From Desulfonatronum thioautotrophicum (lineage in GTDB: Bacteria > Desulfobacterota > Desulfovibrionia > Desulfovibrionales > Desulfonatronaceae), in NCBI RefSeq assembly GCF_000934745.1, contig NZ_KN882168.1:432196-496195 (forward strand): DNA of 64,000 nucleotides, given 5' to 3'. Made by a program: the position numbers and the translations under genes. How positions within the stretch are numbered: the stretch's first letter is position 1; every line of letters begins with the position of its first letter. The notes beneath the pieces were generated by a model, which ran no database searches, was not told where the DNA came from, and saw only the letters and a program-made list of their open reading frames with translations. Shown here piece after piece: positions 1 through 8,840 of the stretch.

Positions 1-1050
1 ATCCTCGGAATAGCCCTTGATATTTTTCTTGAACTGAACGGAGATGGTGCGCAGAAACTGGTCCAAAAGCAGCCGGATGTCGCCTTCGCGCTCGCGCAGG
101 GGCGGCAGATGCAGGCGGACCACGTTCAGCCGGAAGAGCAGATCGCTTCGAAACACCCCGAGCTGGACCATCTGCTCCAGGTTGCGCAACGTGGCCGCGA
201 TGACCCGGACGTTGACCTTCACCCCCTTGGAACCACCCAGGGGATAGACCACCTTGTCGTCCAGAAAGGACAGCAGCTTGGTCTGCAGGTTCACGGGAAG
301 GTCGCCGATCTCGGTCAGGAACAGGGTGCCGTTGTGGGCCAGGCGGAATCGGCCGGGCTTGCTTTCCACGGCCCCGGTGAAGGCACCCTTCTGGTGACCG
401 AAAAGCTCGGACTCCAAAAGCGTTTCCGGCAGCGCTCCGCAGTTGACCTTGATGAACGGCCCCTTGGCCCGGTCCGAGGCATGGTGAACGGCCTCGGCGA
501 TGACGTCCTTGCCCGTCCCGGTTTCCCCGGTGATCAGCACCGAGGAGTCGGTCTGGCCGATCATGGGCATGATCTGAAAGATCCGCTGCATCTCCGGACT
601 GTTGCCAATGAGGTGGCCGTATCTTTCGGAGTGGATGCGCTCCCAGTCCCATTTTTCGCTGGCCCGCAGATCCTCGATGGTCTCCAGGTATCCCTGACAA
701 TCCCCGTCCAGGTCGTAAATCGGGGCCAGGATGGTGCGTACCGGGATCTTCTTGCGGTCGCAGGAAATGATGTTCCCGGCCGGACAGTCGCCCATCCCGT
801 CACCGCTATTGGGCAGGACCGGGCAGTGCTGCTGGCAGATGGTGTTGCGGACAACATGCGCGCAAAATAATCCACGGACCTGTTCCCGCGAAAAACCGGT
901 CAGGGCCTCGAACGCGCTGTTCACGGCCACGATACGGCGCTCCCGGTCCACCAGAAAGGCACCATGGGGGATCTCGTCGAAAAGATGCTGAAAGGCCACG
1001 GGACTGTTGAACAGGCCGTGGACCTGGGGATTGAGGCTGTTCGTGCTCAT
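1..1050 (-). CDS. Sigma-54-dependent transcriptional activator with N-terminal PAS domain (partial)
   Basis: This is an NtrC-family activator that would remodel sigma-54 RNA polymerase by ATP hydrolysis. The frame is open from an ATG at 1050 to the left edge, so about 350 N-terminal residues are visible and the C-terminal HTH is outside. Residues ~15-130 form a PAS domain carrying a cysteine cluster (C63, C72, C76, C89, C97), which could sense redox state or bind metal. An AAA+ domain follows with Walker A GETGTGKD and an intact GAFTGA loop. The Walker B segment reads LFLTEIGD instead of the usual LFLDEIGD. There is no receiver domain. Its targets are unknown. The adjacent minus-strand kinase and receiver genes make a role in the same regulon possible. 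Confidence 0.9.
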   Translation of the reverse strand, partial: MSTNSLNPQVHGLFNSPVAFQHLFDEIPHGAFLVDRERRIVAVNSAFEALTGFSREQVRGLFCAHVVRNTICQQHCPVLPNSGDGMGDCPAGNIISCDRKKIPVRTILAPIYDLDGDCQGYLETIEDLRASEKWDWERIHSERYGHLIGNSPEMQRIFQIMPMIGQTDSSVLITGETGTGKDVIAEAVHHASDRAKGPFIKVNCGALPETLLESELFGHQKGAFTGAVESKPGRFRLAHNGTLFLTEIGDLPVNLQTKLLSFLDDKVVYPLGGSKGVKVNVRVIAATLRNLEQMVQLGVFRSDLLFRLNVVRLHLPPLREREGDIRLLLDQFLRTISVQFKKNIKGYSED

Positions 1051-1308
1051 GTCGATGCTTTGGCGACATGATCGCCCGACTTTCTGGTTAAAAAAATGAA
1101 AAGTGTTTCCAATTGTCTCATTTTCATCCGCGAATAAAACGCCCTTACCATGCACCCTTGGCTACGGCAATACCCGGTCAGAACCGGTCGCCTGAGTGAG
1201 GTTGGAGGTTGATGGCGTCTTGAGCAAAGCGGGCGGTTCAGGCCTGGTCGAGGTGCAAAGGCGGGATATTGGGGGAAATGCTCTCTGGCTCGTCCGACGC
1301 GAAGCGGA

Positions 1309-2274
1309 TTACCCGATCATTTCCGGGCCAGGCGCGCGCAGGGGCAGGGTTACGGTGAAGGTCGACCCCTTGGCCACTGCGCTGTCCACCGAGATCACGC
1401 CGCCCAGCTTGGTCGCGATGCCATAGCAGATGGAGAGGCCCAGTCCGGCGCCCTTGCCCGGCGGCTTGGTGGTGAAGAACGGCTCGAAGAGTCGGTGCAG
1501 ATGGTCCTCGGGAATGCCGCAGCCGTCATCCTTGACCGTGATCACGACCCAATCCGCTCCTTTGGAACGAGTCCCGACCACGACCGTGCCGTCGCGCTCC
1601 ACGGCATCCAGGGCGTTGTTGATCAGATTCAGGACCAGTTGGCGCAGCTGAGCCGAATCGCTGTACATCTTGGACAAGTTCGCGTCGAAGTCGCGCTCGA
1701 TGACGATACTTCGCAATGCGGCGTCCTTTTCCAGAATGCCCACGACCTCGTCCAGAAGTTCATTCAGGTCCACTTCCCGGATATTGGAATCCATGTTTTC
1801 CGCGAAACGGAGCAGCTTGCCGGTAATGTCGCCGCAGCGATGGGTCTGTTTGATGATGATCCGCAGCGACTCCGTGAATTCGCCGCGATATGTGAAATCC
1901 CTGCTTTCCTCCTTTGCCAGGAGGTCCTCCAACCAACCGGCTTCCTCGTTGATGATCGCCAGGGGGTTGTTGATTTCATGGGCCACACCCGTGGAAAGTT
2001 GACCAAAGGCGGCCAGTTTGTGGGCCTGGATTAACTGCTCGTCCACGACGCAGAACGGAGCATTTTGCTCGGCGGCACCGTGCCCCTGATTTGCCTGGGT
2101 CGGACCATCAGGCTGAACTTCAGCGCGGTTGGGGGAAGCGGGAGTGGGCCGTGGGGCAAGGAACGTTCCGATGACGTAGCCGGCCCCCACGCCGCAAAAA
2201 AGAGCAAGGATTACGATGAGGATAGGAAACCTCCAGTTTGAACGATCCGGGGTGAACGGGAATCGCTCCGTCAG
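1309..2274 (-). CDS. Membrane-anchored histidine kinase without a recognisable sensor domain
   Basis: This is a sensor kinase with a short N-terminus, one transmembrane helix (about residues 18-40), a HisKA domain with AHEINNPLA (phospho-acceptor about H99) and an HATPase domain (N box [10 protein letters not shown]1 DDGCGIP, F box FEPFFTTK, G2 [10 protein letters not shown]). No periplasmic loop, PAS or HAMP is visible. The first ATG/GTG in frame (GTG at 2190) would cut the transmembrane helix in half. The frame extends upstream to a CTG at 2274 that overlaps the TGA of the preceding receiver gene, and I favour that start. Coupling to the receiver gene at 2271-2654 indicates a cognate pair. 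Confidence 0.85.
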   Translation of the reverse strand: MTERFPFTPDRSNWRFPILIVILALFCGVGAGYVIGTFLAPRPTPASPNRAEVQPDGPTQANQGHGAAEQNAPFCVVDEQLIQAHKLAAFGQLSTGVAHEINNPLAIINEEAGWLEDLLAKEESRDFTYRGEFTESLRIIIKQTHRCGDITGKLLRFAENMDSNIREVDLNELLDEVVGILEKDAALRSIVIERDFDANLSKMYSDSAQLRQLVLNLINNALDAVERDGTVVVGTRSKGADWVVITVKDDGCGIPEDHLHRLFEPFFTTKPPGKGAGLGLSICYGIATKLGGVISVDSAVAKGSTFTVTLPLRAPGPEMIG

Positions 2275-2654
2275 CCGTCCGCTCTCTTGCGGGCGGCGGA
2301 CTGAATGGCCTCTTGCAGGGTGGCGAGGTCGCAGGGTTTGGCCAGACAGGCATCGATCATCCCGCTGACCTCCTCTTCCTTGAAACTGAACGACCCATGT
2401 CCGGTGACCATGATCACGCCCATTTCCGGATGGTCGTGCTTCAGGCGCTGCATCACTTCCTTGCCGTCCATGCCCGGCATCTTCACGTCAATGACCGCCA
2501 CATCCACGGCTTCTGTTTGGGCGACTTTCAGGGCCTCTTCGCCGCTGCTCACGGCGATCACCCTGAACCCGCGATACTCCAGCCGCCGCCGGACGGACTC
2601 CAAAAGGGAGATCTCATCGTCCACCAGCAGCACGGTGATGCTTTTGTTTATCAC
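2271..2654 (-). CDS. Stand-alone response regulator receiver
   Basis: This is a single CheY-like receiver of 127 aa with no output domain. The acidic pair is D12/D13, the predicted phospho-acceptor is D56 (in VIDVKMPGMDG), and the switch residues are the T of VTGHG and the K of LAKPCD. An insertion-like SFSFKEEEVSG follows the TGH motif. It starts at GTG 2654, with GAGGAA about 6 nt upstream. It is translationally coupled to the downstream kinase. With no DNA-binding domain, it probably works in a phosphorelay or by protein contact. Confidence 0.88.
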   Translation of the reverse strand: MINKSITVLLVDDEISLLESVRRRLEYRGFRVIAVSSGEEALKVAQTEAVDVAVIDVKMPGMDGKEVMQRLKHDHPEMGVIMVTGHGSFSFKEEEVSGMIDACLAKPCDLATLQEAIQSAARKRADG

Positions 2655-2683
2655 ACAGCTTCCTCAATCCAAAATTCAGAATC

Positions 2684-2720
2684 CCCTGGCGGGTCGCGGA
2701 AATTCCATGACCCGCCAGGG
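2684..2720. other. Strong intercistronic hairpin
   Basis: CCCTGGCGGGTC (2684-2695) pairs perfectly with GACCCGCCAGGG (2709-2720) around a 13-nt loop. It lies in the 134-bp gap between the receiver-SLC13 gene and the downstream receiver gene. No T-run follows on the minus strand, so mRNA processing or stabilisation is likelier than termination. Confidence 0.6.
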
Positions 2721-2739
2721 CATAATGGTTGAAAGGATC

Positions 2740-2764
2740 GTTGGTGCGCTTTTCGCGCACCAAC
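2740..2764. other. Second hairpin downstream of the receiver-SLC13 gene
   Basis: GTTGGTGCG and CGCACCAAC form a 9-bp stem just 3' of the receiver-SLC13 stop codon (minus strand). A T6 run lies on the plus-strand side (2769-2774). On the minus strand only a weak T tract follows, so it may attenuate rather than stop transcription of the receiver and kinase genes below. Confidence 0.5.
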
Positions 2765-2788
2765 GGAGTTTTTTCAAAGCCTCGCTGG

Positions 2789-4894
2789 CTAGGCCGGGAA
2801 GGGCAGGAAACGCCAGTAGCCCAGGATGACCCAGAACCACAGGACAACCCAGGACAGAATCAGGATGATGACCCCATGCTTGGCGAAATCCATGGGGGTG
2901 ACCATATGCTGACCGGTCTTGGGATCCTTGGACATGGCATAGATCAGGGCGTTGTTCGGGGTGCCGATGATCATGCAGTGGGCAAAGGACGAGGCAAAGG
3001 CCGTGGCCAGCCCGACCATGACCGGAGAGGCATCGGCCAGGATGGCTGTGGGCACGAGAATCGGACCCAAAGCGGCCACCGTGGCGCCGTCGCTCATGAA
3101 GTTGGTCAGGATGCCGGTAATTATCGAACAGGCAATAGCCAGACCGGCACTGGAGTTGGTCAGGAAGGCGGGCAGCGCGGTGACGAACGCATCGGCAATC
3201 CACAAGGCTCCGCCGGTCTGGGCCAAGCCGAAGCCCATGGCGCTGGCCGCGGCGTACAGGGCGATAACGTTCCAGTGTACCTGGGCAATATCCTTCCAGC
3301 GCACGATCTTCAGGACGCTCAGGGCCACCAGGGCCAGGATCACCGGACCGCCCATGCCGAACTTGTGGGACAAGGCCGACCACAGGAAGATCAGCACCAC
3401 CAGGACGGCGGCGGTCTTGTATTCATCGCCGGTCATTTTGCCCAGCTTTTCGGATTCGCGTTTCACCGCCGCGGAAACGTTCAACTTGGTGAGCTTCACC
3501 TTGTTGCGGCCCCACAGATAGAAGTAGAGGCCAACGATGACGGCCATCACCGGCACGAAGGGCAGGCCGTACATCACCCACTGGCCGAAACTGATGGAAA
3601 TGCCGTAGTCGCCCAGCGTGGTGATCATGATGACGTTGCGCCCACCGGCCGCGGGCGAACCGGGACCGCCCACGTTGCAGGCAAAGTTCAGGGTCAGCAG
3701 GAGCATGATGACCAGCGTCTTGTCTCGATCAATCCCGCCGGCCTTGATCGCGCCGATGTAGACCATCATCAGGATCGGGCCGATGAAGGCGATCAGGGCG
3801 TGTTCGGACAGGAAGGAGGCGCACACGGCAACCATGGGCGCGAAGATCAGGCAGAGCTTGAACAGCGATGTGCTGGGCTTGAGCAACACCAGGCCGATGC
3901 GCCGGTCCAGCCCGGTCTTGCCGATGGCGATGGCCACGGCCAGCACGCCGAAAATGAAAAACACGGCGTCCGTGGCAAAGGCCTTGGCCACGTCGTTGGG
4001 TGGAAAGACCCCGAACCAGTACATGACCACGCCGACCAGGAGCGACGTGATCCCGATGGGTAGCGCCGTGGTGGCCCAGAACAGGGCCGCGCACATGAGC
4101 ATGCCGACCATGATCTTGGCCCGCTGCATGGCCGCCTGTTCCAGGGCCGCCCCTTGCAGATCCAGCCGGGCCATCCGCGTGCCGTAGAACTCGGCGATGC
4201 TCTGCCCGGGCTGCATGTTCCCGAACTGGGCAAAGCCCCTGATCAGATCTTCCTGCGGGCCGCCCTTCTGTGCGGTCATCAGCTCCACCAGGCGATCAGG
4301 TGCGGGGATGATGTACATGATCAGCAGAATCAGAAAACCGATGCAGATGAATCCGGGCCGGTACCCCTCGCGGCCCAAGAACCAGTTCTTGAAGCCCTTG
4401 CCCTCGATGTACGGTGATTCATACCTGGCCTGGGCATAGGTATACTCCTGCCGGGCACCGTTGATATTTTCGATCAATTCTTCCAGGGCCGCGGGTTTCT
4501 GCATGTAGGCATACGCATCGCGCTTTCCGGTGACCCGGGCCGCTTCCATGGTGGCGTGCCCGGTGAGCATGATCACCTGGACTTCCGAATCCAGTTCCTT
4601 GATGGCTTCCAGGGCTTCGAGGCCCTCCATCTTGGGCATTTTCTGGTCCAGGACCACCACCTGGGGCTTTTCGTGGCGCACCGCCAGCATGGCCTGCTCG
4701 CCGTCCGCGGCCTCCAGCACCTCATAGCCTCGAGAGGTCAGGCGCTTGGCCAGAGAAGACCGAAACTGCTCTTCGTCGTCCACCAGCAGGACTTTCGTTG
4801 TTCCTCCAGGAGCGGCCCGCAGCTCCTGGCGACCGATTTCGATCAGGTCCTCATGGTCGGAACCTGGCGGATTCTTCATCTTTTCCGTTGTCAT
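2789..4894 (-). CDS. Receiver domain fused to SLC13/DASS-family transporter
   Basis: This 701-aa protein joins a complete CheY-like receiver (residues ~33-150; acidic pair D39/D40, phospho-acceptor D83 in VLDQKMPKMEG, switch lysine K133) to an SLC13 (divalent anion:Na+ symporter) membrane domain (~175-701, roughly a dozen hydrophobic segments). SLC13 landmarks are ALPIGITSLLVG, NVGGPGSPAAGGRNV, LTNFMSDGATVAALGPI and IGTPNNALIY, which resemble the paired re-entrant substrate/Na+ site regions. A ~45-residue linker and an extra segment between the first two membrane helices (~200-260) separate the parts. It is flanked by kinase/receiver pairs, so phosphorylation may gate transport directly. Substrate is unknown; SLC13 members carry dicarboxylates, sulfate or similar anions. 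Confidence 0.9.
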   Translation of the reverse strand: MTTEKMKNPPGSDHEDLIEIGRQELRAAPGGTTKVLLVDDEEQFRSSLAKRLTSRGYEVLEAADGEQAMLAVRHEKPQVVVLDQKMPKMEGLEALEAIKELDSEVQVIMLTGHATMEAARVTGKRDAYAYMQKPAALEELIENINGARQEYTYAQARYESPYIEGKGFKNWFLGREGYRPGFICIGFLILLIMYIIPAPDRLVELMTAQKGGPQEDLIRGFAQFGNMQPGQSIAEFYGTRMARLDLQGAALEQAAMQRAKIMVGMLMCAALFWATTALPIGITSLLVGVVMYWFGVFPPNDVAKAFATDAVFFIFGVLAVAIAIGKTGLDRRIGLVLLKPSTSLFKLCLIFAPMVAVCASFLSEHALIAFIGPILMMVYIGAIKAGGIDRDKTLVIMLLLTLNFACNVGGPGSPAAGGRNVIMITTLGDYGISISFGQWVMYGLPFVPVMAVIVGLYFYLWGRNKVKLTKLNVSAAVKRESEKLGKMTGDEYKTAAVLVVLIFLWSALSHKFGMGGPVILALVALSVLKIVRWKDIAQVHWNVIALYAAASAMGFGLAQTGGALWIADAFVTALPAFLTNSSAGLAIACSIITGILTNFMSDGATVAALGPILVPTAILADASPVMVGLATAFASSFAHCMIIGTPNNALIYAMSKDPKTGQHMVTPMDFAKHGVIILILSWVVLWFWVILGYWRFLPFPA

Positions 4895-4959
4895 GCATCC
4901 TCCGTTTCAAGTTCATACGTTAAAGGGTTGCCAACAAACATTCAGCCTCATGTCCGCGA

Positions 4960-6093
4960 TCATTCTCGATCCCTATCGACACCAGGACCGCTGCCGGGAA
5001 TCGGCAACAACAGGGAAAAGACCGTCCCTTGCCCCGGAGTACTGCGCGCTTCGATGGTTCCGCCGAGATCTTCCACGATGTTCCTGCAGATCGGCAGCCC
5101 CAGTCCGGTCCCCTTGCCGGCCTTCTTGGTGGAAAAAAACGGATTGAAACATTGCTCTAGCTGTTCCGGGGTCATTCCGTGACCGGTATCCTCCACGGAG
5201 ACACGCACGTGGTTGCCCTCCAATACGGTGCGCAGGGTCAACTGACCTCCATCTTCCATGGCATCCCCGGCGTTGTTCAACAGGTTCAGGAAAACCTGCT
5301 GGACCAGGTCCGGATCGAGCTTCAGCTTTGGCAACTGTGCATATTCCTTGCTGATCTTAATCCCTGAAAGAGAGAATTCCTTTTCCTTCATCCCGGAGAC
5401 CACGCCGTCCAGAAGCTGATTCAGGTCGCTCTCCTGGAGCATAGGTTCCGTCCTGCGCACAAAACTGAGCACCTTGTGGGTAATACCCCTGGCCCGCCTG
5501 ACCGCCTTGTCGATCTCGTCCAGCTCCTTGCGGATGGACTCCGGCGAGGCGTCCAAGCCCAGACTCGGATCCAGCATGTCCCGGATCACTCCGGACTGGG
5601 AATCAATGATGGCCAGAGGGTTGTTGATCTCATGCACCACCTCCCCGGCGATCTGGCCCACGGAGACGACCTTTTGGGCGTGATACAGCTGCTGCTTGAG
5701 CGCCTTGACCTGCTCGTCCATGACGGCGCTGTCGTTGCCGGCGGGCTCGGCAGCAGTGTGGGGAGCGGGTTGCGACGCAAGGACGTCAAGCAGGCGCTGT
5801 GAACGGGCGAGGATGATCAGGGCAATGCCGACAAAGGCGGCGGACAGGAGGAACAGCAGGGAGGGGAAGCGAAGAAGGTCGGAAACGGGAATGGAGGACA
5901 GGATAGCCGGGAGAAAGGCCCCCAAGGCGAGACACAAAAACACGAAACAGGTCCTGAAGGCTGTCTTCAGGCCAATGGGCACGTGTTCCAGGGCCGTTGA
6001 ACGGACCGACTCGTTGGGAGCGTTCATGGAGTGCGCCCCTCGGCGTTCGTCATGCCGGGGCGCGGCTTTGGTCCGGCTTTCCGGTGTCTGCAT
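4960..6093 (-). CDS. Membrane histidine kinase with two transmembrane helices
   Basis: Two hydrophobic segments (about residues 40-60 and 72-95) with only a very short loop between them precede a HisKA domain containing [12 protein letters not shown] (about H154) and an HATPase domain (NLLNNAGDAM, EDTGHGM, FNPFFSTK, GKGTGLGLPI). No extracellular sensor is present, so the stimulus may come from the membrane or a partner protein. I start it at ATG 6093, with GAGGGA 7 nt upstream. ATG 6027, preceded by GAGGGG 8 nt upstream, is an equally good start and would shorten it by 22 residues. The next gene downstream, 65 bp away, is the receiver-SLC13 fusion, the obvious phosphotransfer candidate. Confidence 0.87.
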   Translation of the reverse strand: MQTPESRTKAAPRHDERRGAHSMNAPNESVRSTALEHVPIGLKTAFRTCFVFLCLALGAFLPAILSSIPVSDLLRFPSLLFLLSAAFVGIALIILARSQRLLDVLASQPAPHTAAEPAGNDSAVMDEQVKALKQQLYHAQKVVSVGQIAGEVVHEINNPLAIIDSQSGVIRDMLDPSLGLDASPESIRKELDEIDKAVRRARGITHKVLSFVRRTEPMLQESDLNQLLDGVVSGMKEKEFSLSGIKISKEYAQLPKLKLDPDLVQQVFLNLLNNAGDAMEDGGQLTLRTVLEGNHVRVSVEDTGHGMTPEQLEQCFNPFFSTKKAGKGTGLGLPICRNIVEDLGGTIEARSTPGQGTVFSLLLPIPGSGPGVDRDRE

Positions 6094-6200
6094 TTTCATT
6101 TCCCTCAAGAGCGTTCTCTGGACAAAGCCAGGACATTTCGGTTTCGTCTCCAAGTATGGCGACCTTAAAATTGATTGTGCAAAAAATGTCAAGCTGAAGC

Positions 6201-6220
6201 GTTTCGAAACACTTCGAAAC
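6201..6220. promoter_or_regulatory. Tandem TTCGAA palindromes, possible operator
   Basis: GTTTCGAAAC, a perfect 10-bp palindrome, is followed directly by ACTTCGAAAC. The pair lies about 110 bp upstream of the chosen kinase start in an AT-rich promoter-like segment. This is a candidate regulator binding site and is inference only. Confidence 0.35.
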
Positions 6221-6322
6221 GAAAACATTGTGAAACAAAAAAGGGACGCGATGTGGGGGATGGTTCAGACAGGTCGTCGCGTTGGCATGGTGTTCCAAGG
6301 AACATTCAGAAAATCGTGCGGT

Positions 6323-6443
6323 GTAGGGGCAGGCCCTGCGCCTGCCCTTTGCTCGTATCAACATGGAGGCACGGTTGATCGTTTGTTCGTCGTTCCTCCT
6401 CGTTGCCTCGCCTGCCCAGGGCGGCCGCGAGGGCCGCCCCTAC
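6323..6443. repeat. GTAGGGGC-bounded inverted repeat element
   Basis: The 121-bp element begins with GTAGGGGCAGGCCCTG and ends with GGGCCGCCCCTAC, so its termini are inverted copies of GTAGGGGC. Shorter palindromes with the same core occur at 29368-29417 and 46703-46730. It looks like a small non-coding dispersed element. Confidence 0.6.
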
Positions 6444-6597
6444 ATCTGATAATCGGCCCCTCAAAATGAACCCTCCCCGAGCAGGAACAGCATTTCCCGG
6501 CCCAGAAATTTCCAGGGCAGCAAGAAAAAGCCGGATGCAAGACAATTGCTTGCACCCGGCTTGGTTCCGTTTCCGGAAACTTGGGATGACCGGCAAT

Positions 6598-6972
6598 TCA
6601 CTGGGTCAGGGACCGGTGCGCCGCCTCGATCTTGCCGAGGAGTTCCTCGATGTCGCAGGGCTTGAGGATGTAGTCGAAGGCACCGAGCTTCATGCCCTCA
6701 ATGGAGGAGTCCACGGACGCGTGTCCGGTCAGCATGATCACCGCCAGTTCCGGACGGATCTTTTTCAGCTCCGTAAGTGTCTCCAGCCCGTTCAATCCGG
6801 GCATTTTCACATCCAGAACCACGATGTCAAAGGGCGTCTGCTTGACGGACTCGATGGCCTCCAGGCCGCTACCCACGGCCGTCACGTCTTGGCCTCTCTC
6901 CGCCAGACGCTTGGACACGGTGGTGCGAAAGCGGGTTTCATCATCCACCAACAGTATTTTCGGCTTGCTCAT
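6598..6972 (-). CDS. Stand-alone response regulator receiver
   Basis: This is a 124-aa CheY-like receiver with the acidic pair D10/D11, predicted phospho-acceptor D54 (VLDVKMPGLNG), switch T in LTGHA and K in LKPCD. It starts at ATG 6972 behind GGAGG; a longer in-frame extension to 7020 has no support. It lies upstream of the two-helix kinase on the same strand and is divergent from the kinase at 7281. The long gap and repeat element between it and the kinase argue against a tight operon. Confidence 0.88.
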   Translation of the reverse strand: MSKPKILLVDDETRFRTTVSKRLAERGQDVTAVGSGLEAIESVKQTPFDIVVLDVKMPGLNGLETLTELKKIRPELAVIMLTGHASVDSSIEGMKLGAFDYILKPCDIEELLGKIEAAHRSLTQ

Positions 6973-7280
6973 ACATCCTCCAACAGGCACATTGTTCAGG
7001 ATATCGTCGGTCGAAAACAAACAATTGGAAGCCTGTGAACGTCTTTACTCTTCAGCGGCTCTCCTTCGTGACTGATCTTCATTAGCCGCAAGCCGCCGTT
7101 TTTGTCCACAGCCATGACACCCTAAATACGATCAGACCCTGTTACATTTCCTCCGTATCTTCATTTCTCCTCGGGATTTTTTGAACTTGCTTGAACTCAT
7201 CCCGTCCCGGGTGTATGCGACGATTTGCGAAAAAAAACGGACGGGAAAAACCCCGACACTTGCCCAGGAGCCAATCGATC

Positions 7281-8285
7281 ATGGATACCGAGCCTAAAAT
7301 CTCCGCCAAAAAAACCATTTTTTACGTCATGCTCCTCCTGGCCCTGCTTCCGTACCTGGGAGTGATGGGCGCATTCTGGTTCATCCTCAACGAGACAGCC
7401 GCCACACCGCCCTCCGGGGCGCTGCAGCTCGGCCTGCTGACCCTGATCGTCCTCGGCATGGCCTGCATCGGCACGGCCGCCTTTCTCCTGTACAAGGCCC
7501 TGGACAACGGCGCCCTGTCCCAACCCATGCCCAAGATGAACGAGCAGTTCATCGAGGCCGGGAAAATGGCCTCCATCGGGGAACTGGCCGCGGGCATCGC
7601 GCATGAGATCAACAACCCCGTGGCGATCATGGTCGAGGAAGCCGGATGGATGAACGATCTTCTGGAAGAGGACGAAGCCCTATTGAATTCTCCCAACCTG
7701 GCGGAATTCAAACGGGCCTTGGACCAGATCCGCACCCAGGGCGCCCGGTGCCGGGAAATCACCCACAAGATGCTGCGGTTTGCCCGCAAATCCGACCTGC
7801 GCATCCAGGAGGTGCCTCTCAACCCCCTGATCCAGGAAGTCGTGGCCCTTTCGGACAAGCGGGCCCGCTATTCGGGCTGCACGGTCATCCTGGAACTGGA
7901 TCCCGACCTGCCCTCGGTGGCCGCCTCCGCCTCGGAAATGCAGCAGATTATCCTCAACCTGATCAACAACGCCCTGGACGCCATGGAGGAAAAAGGGGGC
8001 ACGCTGACCATAACGACGCGCAGGACCGACGACATGGCCGAAATCGCCCTGGCGGACACCGGCGAGGGCATCCCCAAGGCCAATCTGACCCGCATCTTCG
8101 ACCCCTTCTACACCACCAAGCCGGTGGGCAAGGGAACCGGGCTGGGCCTGTCCATCTGCTATACAATCATCAAGAACATGGGCGGGGACATCCTGGTTCA
8201 AAGCCAAGTGGACCACGGAACGACCTTCACCATCCGTCTACCCATCGGCCAACCTGAGTCTACGACACCGCCAACCGTTCCATGA
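7281..8285 (+). CDS. Membrane histidine kinase with two transmembrane helices
   Basis: This 334-aa kinase has two hydrophobic helices (~14-35 and ~50-72) with a short loop, then HisKA with AHEINNPVAIM (H108) and HATPase ([36 protein letters not shown]). It resembles the kinases at 1309 and 4960 in having almost no input domain. The start is ATG 7281 with AGGAG 10 nt upstream; a TTG-initiated extension from 7191 is unlikely. It heads a plus-strand set that continues, after a 555-bp non-coding gap, with three receivers. Confidence 0.88.
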   Translation: MDTEPKISAKKTIFYVMLLLALLPYLGVMGAFWFILNETAATPPSGALQLGLLTLIVLGMACIGTAAFLLYKALDNGALSQPMPKMNEQFIEAGKMASIGELAAGIAHEINNPVAIMVEEAGWMNDLLEEDEALLNSPNLAEFKRALDQIRTQGARCREITHKMLRFARKSDLRIQEVPLNPLIQEVVALSDKRARYSGCTVILELDPDLPSVAASASEMQQIILNLINNALDAMEEKGGTLTITTRRTDDMAEIALADTGEGIPKANLTRIFDPFYTTKPVGKGTGLGLSICYTIIKNMGGDILVQSQVDHGTTFTIRLPIGQPESTTPPTVP

Positions 8286-8840
8286 CGGTTCAGGTTTTTT
8301 CGCGAGTGTGACGCAATCCATCGCCCACTACCGAAAAACTGCCATCCGTCCGTTGGCCAGGACTTCTTCAGCCATTGACCCAAAACCCATTGCCCGTTCA
8401 TACTCACGAGCCTACGCTGCATATCATAATACCATGAACCAGACCCGGCATATTGTCGATCACCGTCACCTTTTTTATCGAAATCAAAATCGCGATCGAA
8501 TATAGATCGACAACACCAAGAATACTGAAGTTTCACGGTTTTCGAGAAATCATGGCCGATGGGTAGGGCGTTTAGAAGTATTTTTTTGCCGTTTGCTTTG
8601 GTGGAAAAAAATGAGGGCAACCGGCATGAAAAATCATGGGTGAAAACTTTCAGGGTAGTGCCCGTCGGAACATGAAAAACATCAACCAATTTCGGTCACC
8701 TGAAAAAACCGTGAAACTTCAGCAAGAATAATGACGGCATCACAAAATGAAGCACTGTATTTTTTTGTTCCGATTTCGATACCGATTTCGATTTGGACTT
8801 TGGTGAGAAAAGAATTGTCCTGAACCACCGGAGGTTCCCC
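8286..8840. other. Non-coding AT-rich region with long-range inverted repeat
   Basis: No gene is supported here. The region contains an exact 18-bp inverted repeat (arms 8525-8542 and 8705-8722, 162 bp apart). It also has low-complexity GAT/CGAT-rich patches around 8477-8507 and 8770-8798, roughly complementary to each other, and T-rich runs. It separates the kinase from the receiver trio and may hold the trio's promoter and leader. Confidence 0.55.
8525..8722. repeat. 18-bp inverted repeat with 162-bp spacer
   Basis: CTGAAGTTTCACGGTTTT at 8525-8542 is the exact reverse complement of the sequence at 8705-8722. In RNA it would enclose the intervening 162 nt. Confidence 0.7.

Larger units (their letters stand above)
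6094..6597. other. Intergenic region between kinase and receiver genes
   Basis: This 504-bp stretch has no convincing gene. It holds two TTCGAA-centred palindromes at 6201-6220 close to the kinase start, and a GTAGGGGC-type inverted repeat element at 6323-6443. The rest shows nothing I can name. Confidence 0.6.

Noticed and set aside
2729..4063. 444-codon open frame on the plus strand
   Set aside because: Antisense to the receiver-SLC13 gene, His/Gly/Gln-rich shadow composition.
6323..6443. Possible insertion sequence bounded by GTAGGGGC inverted ends
   Set aside because: Only 121 bp, no transposase and no clear target duplication; kept as a small dispersed repeat.
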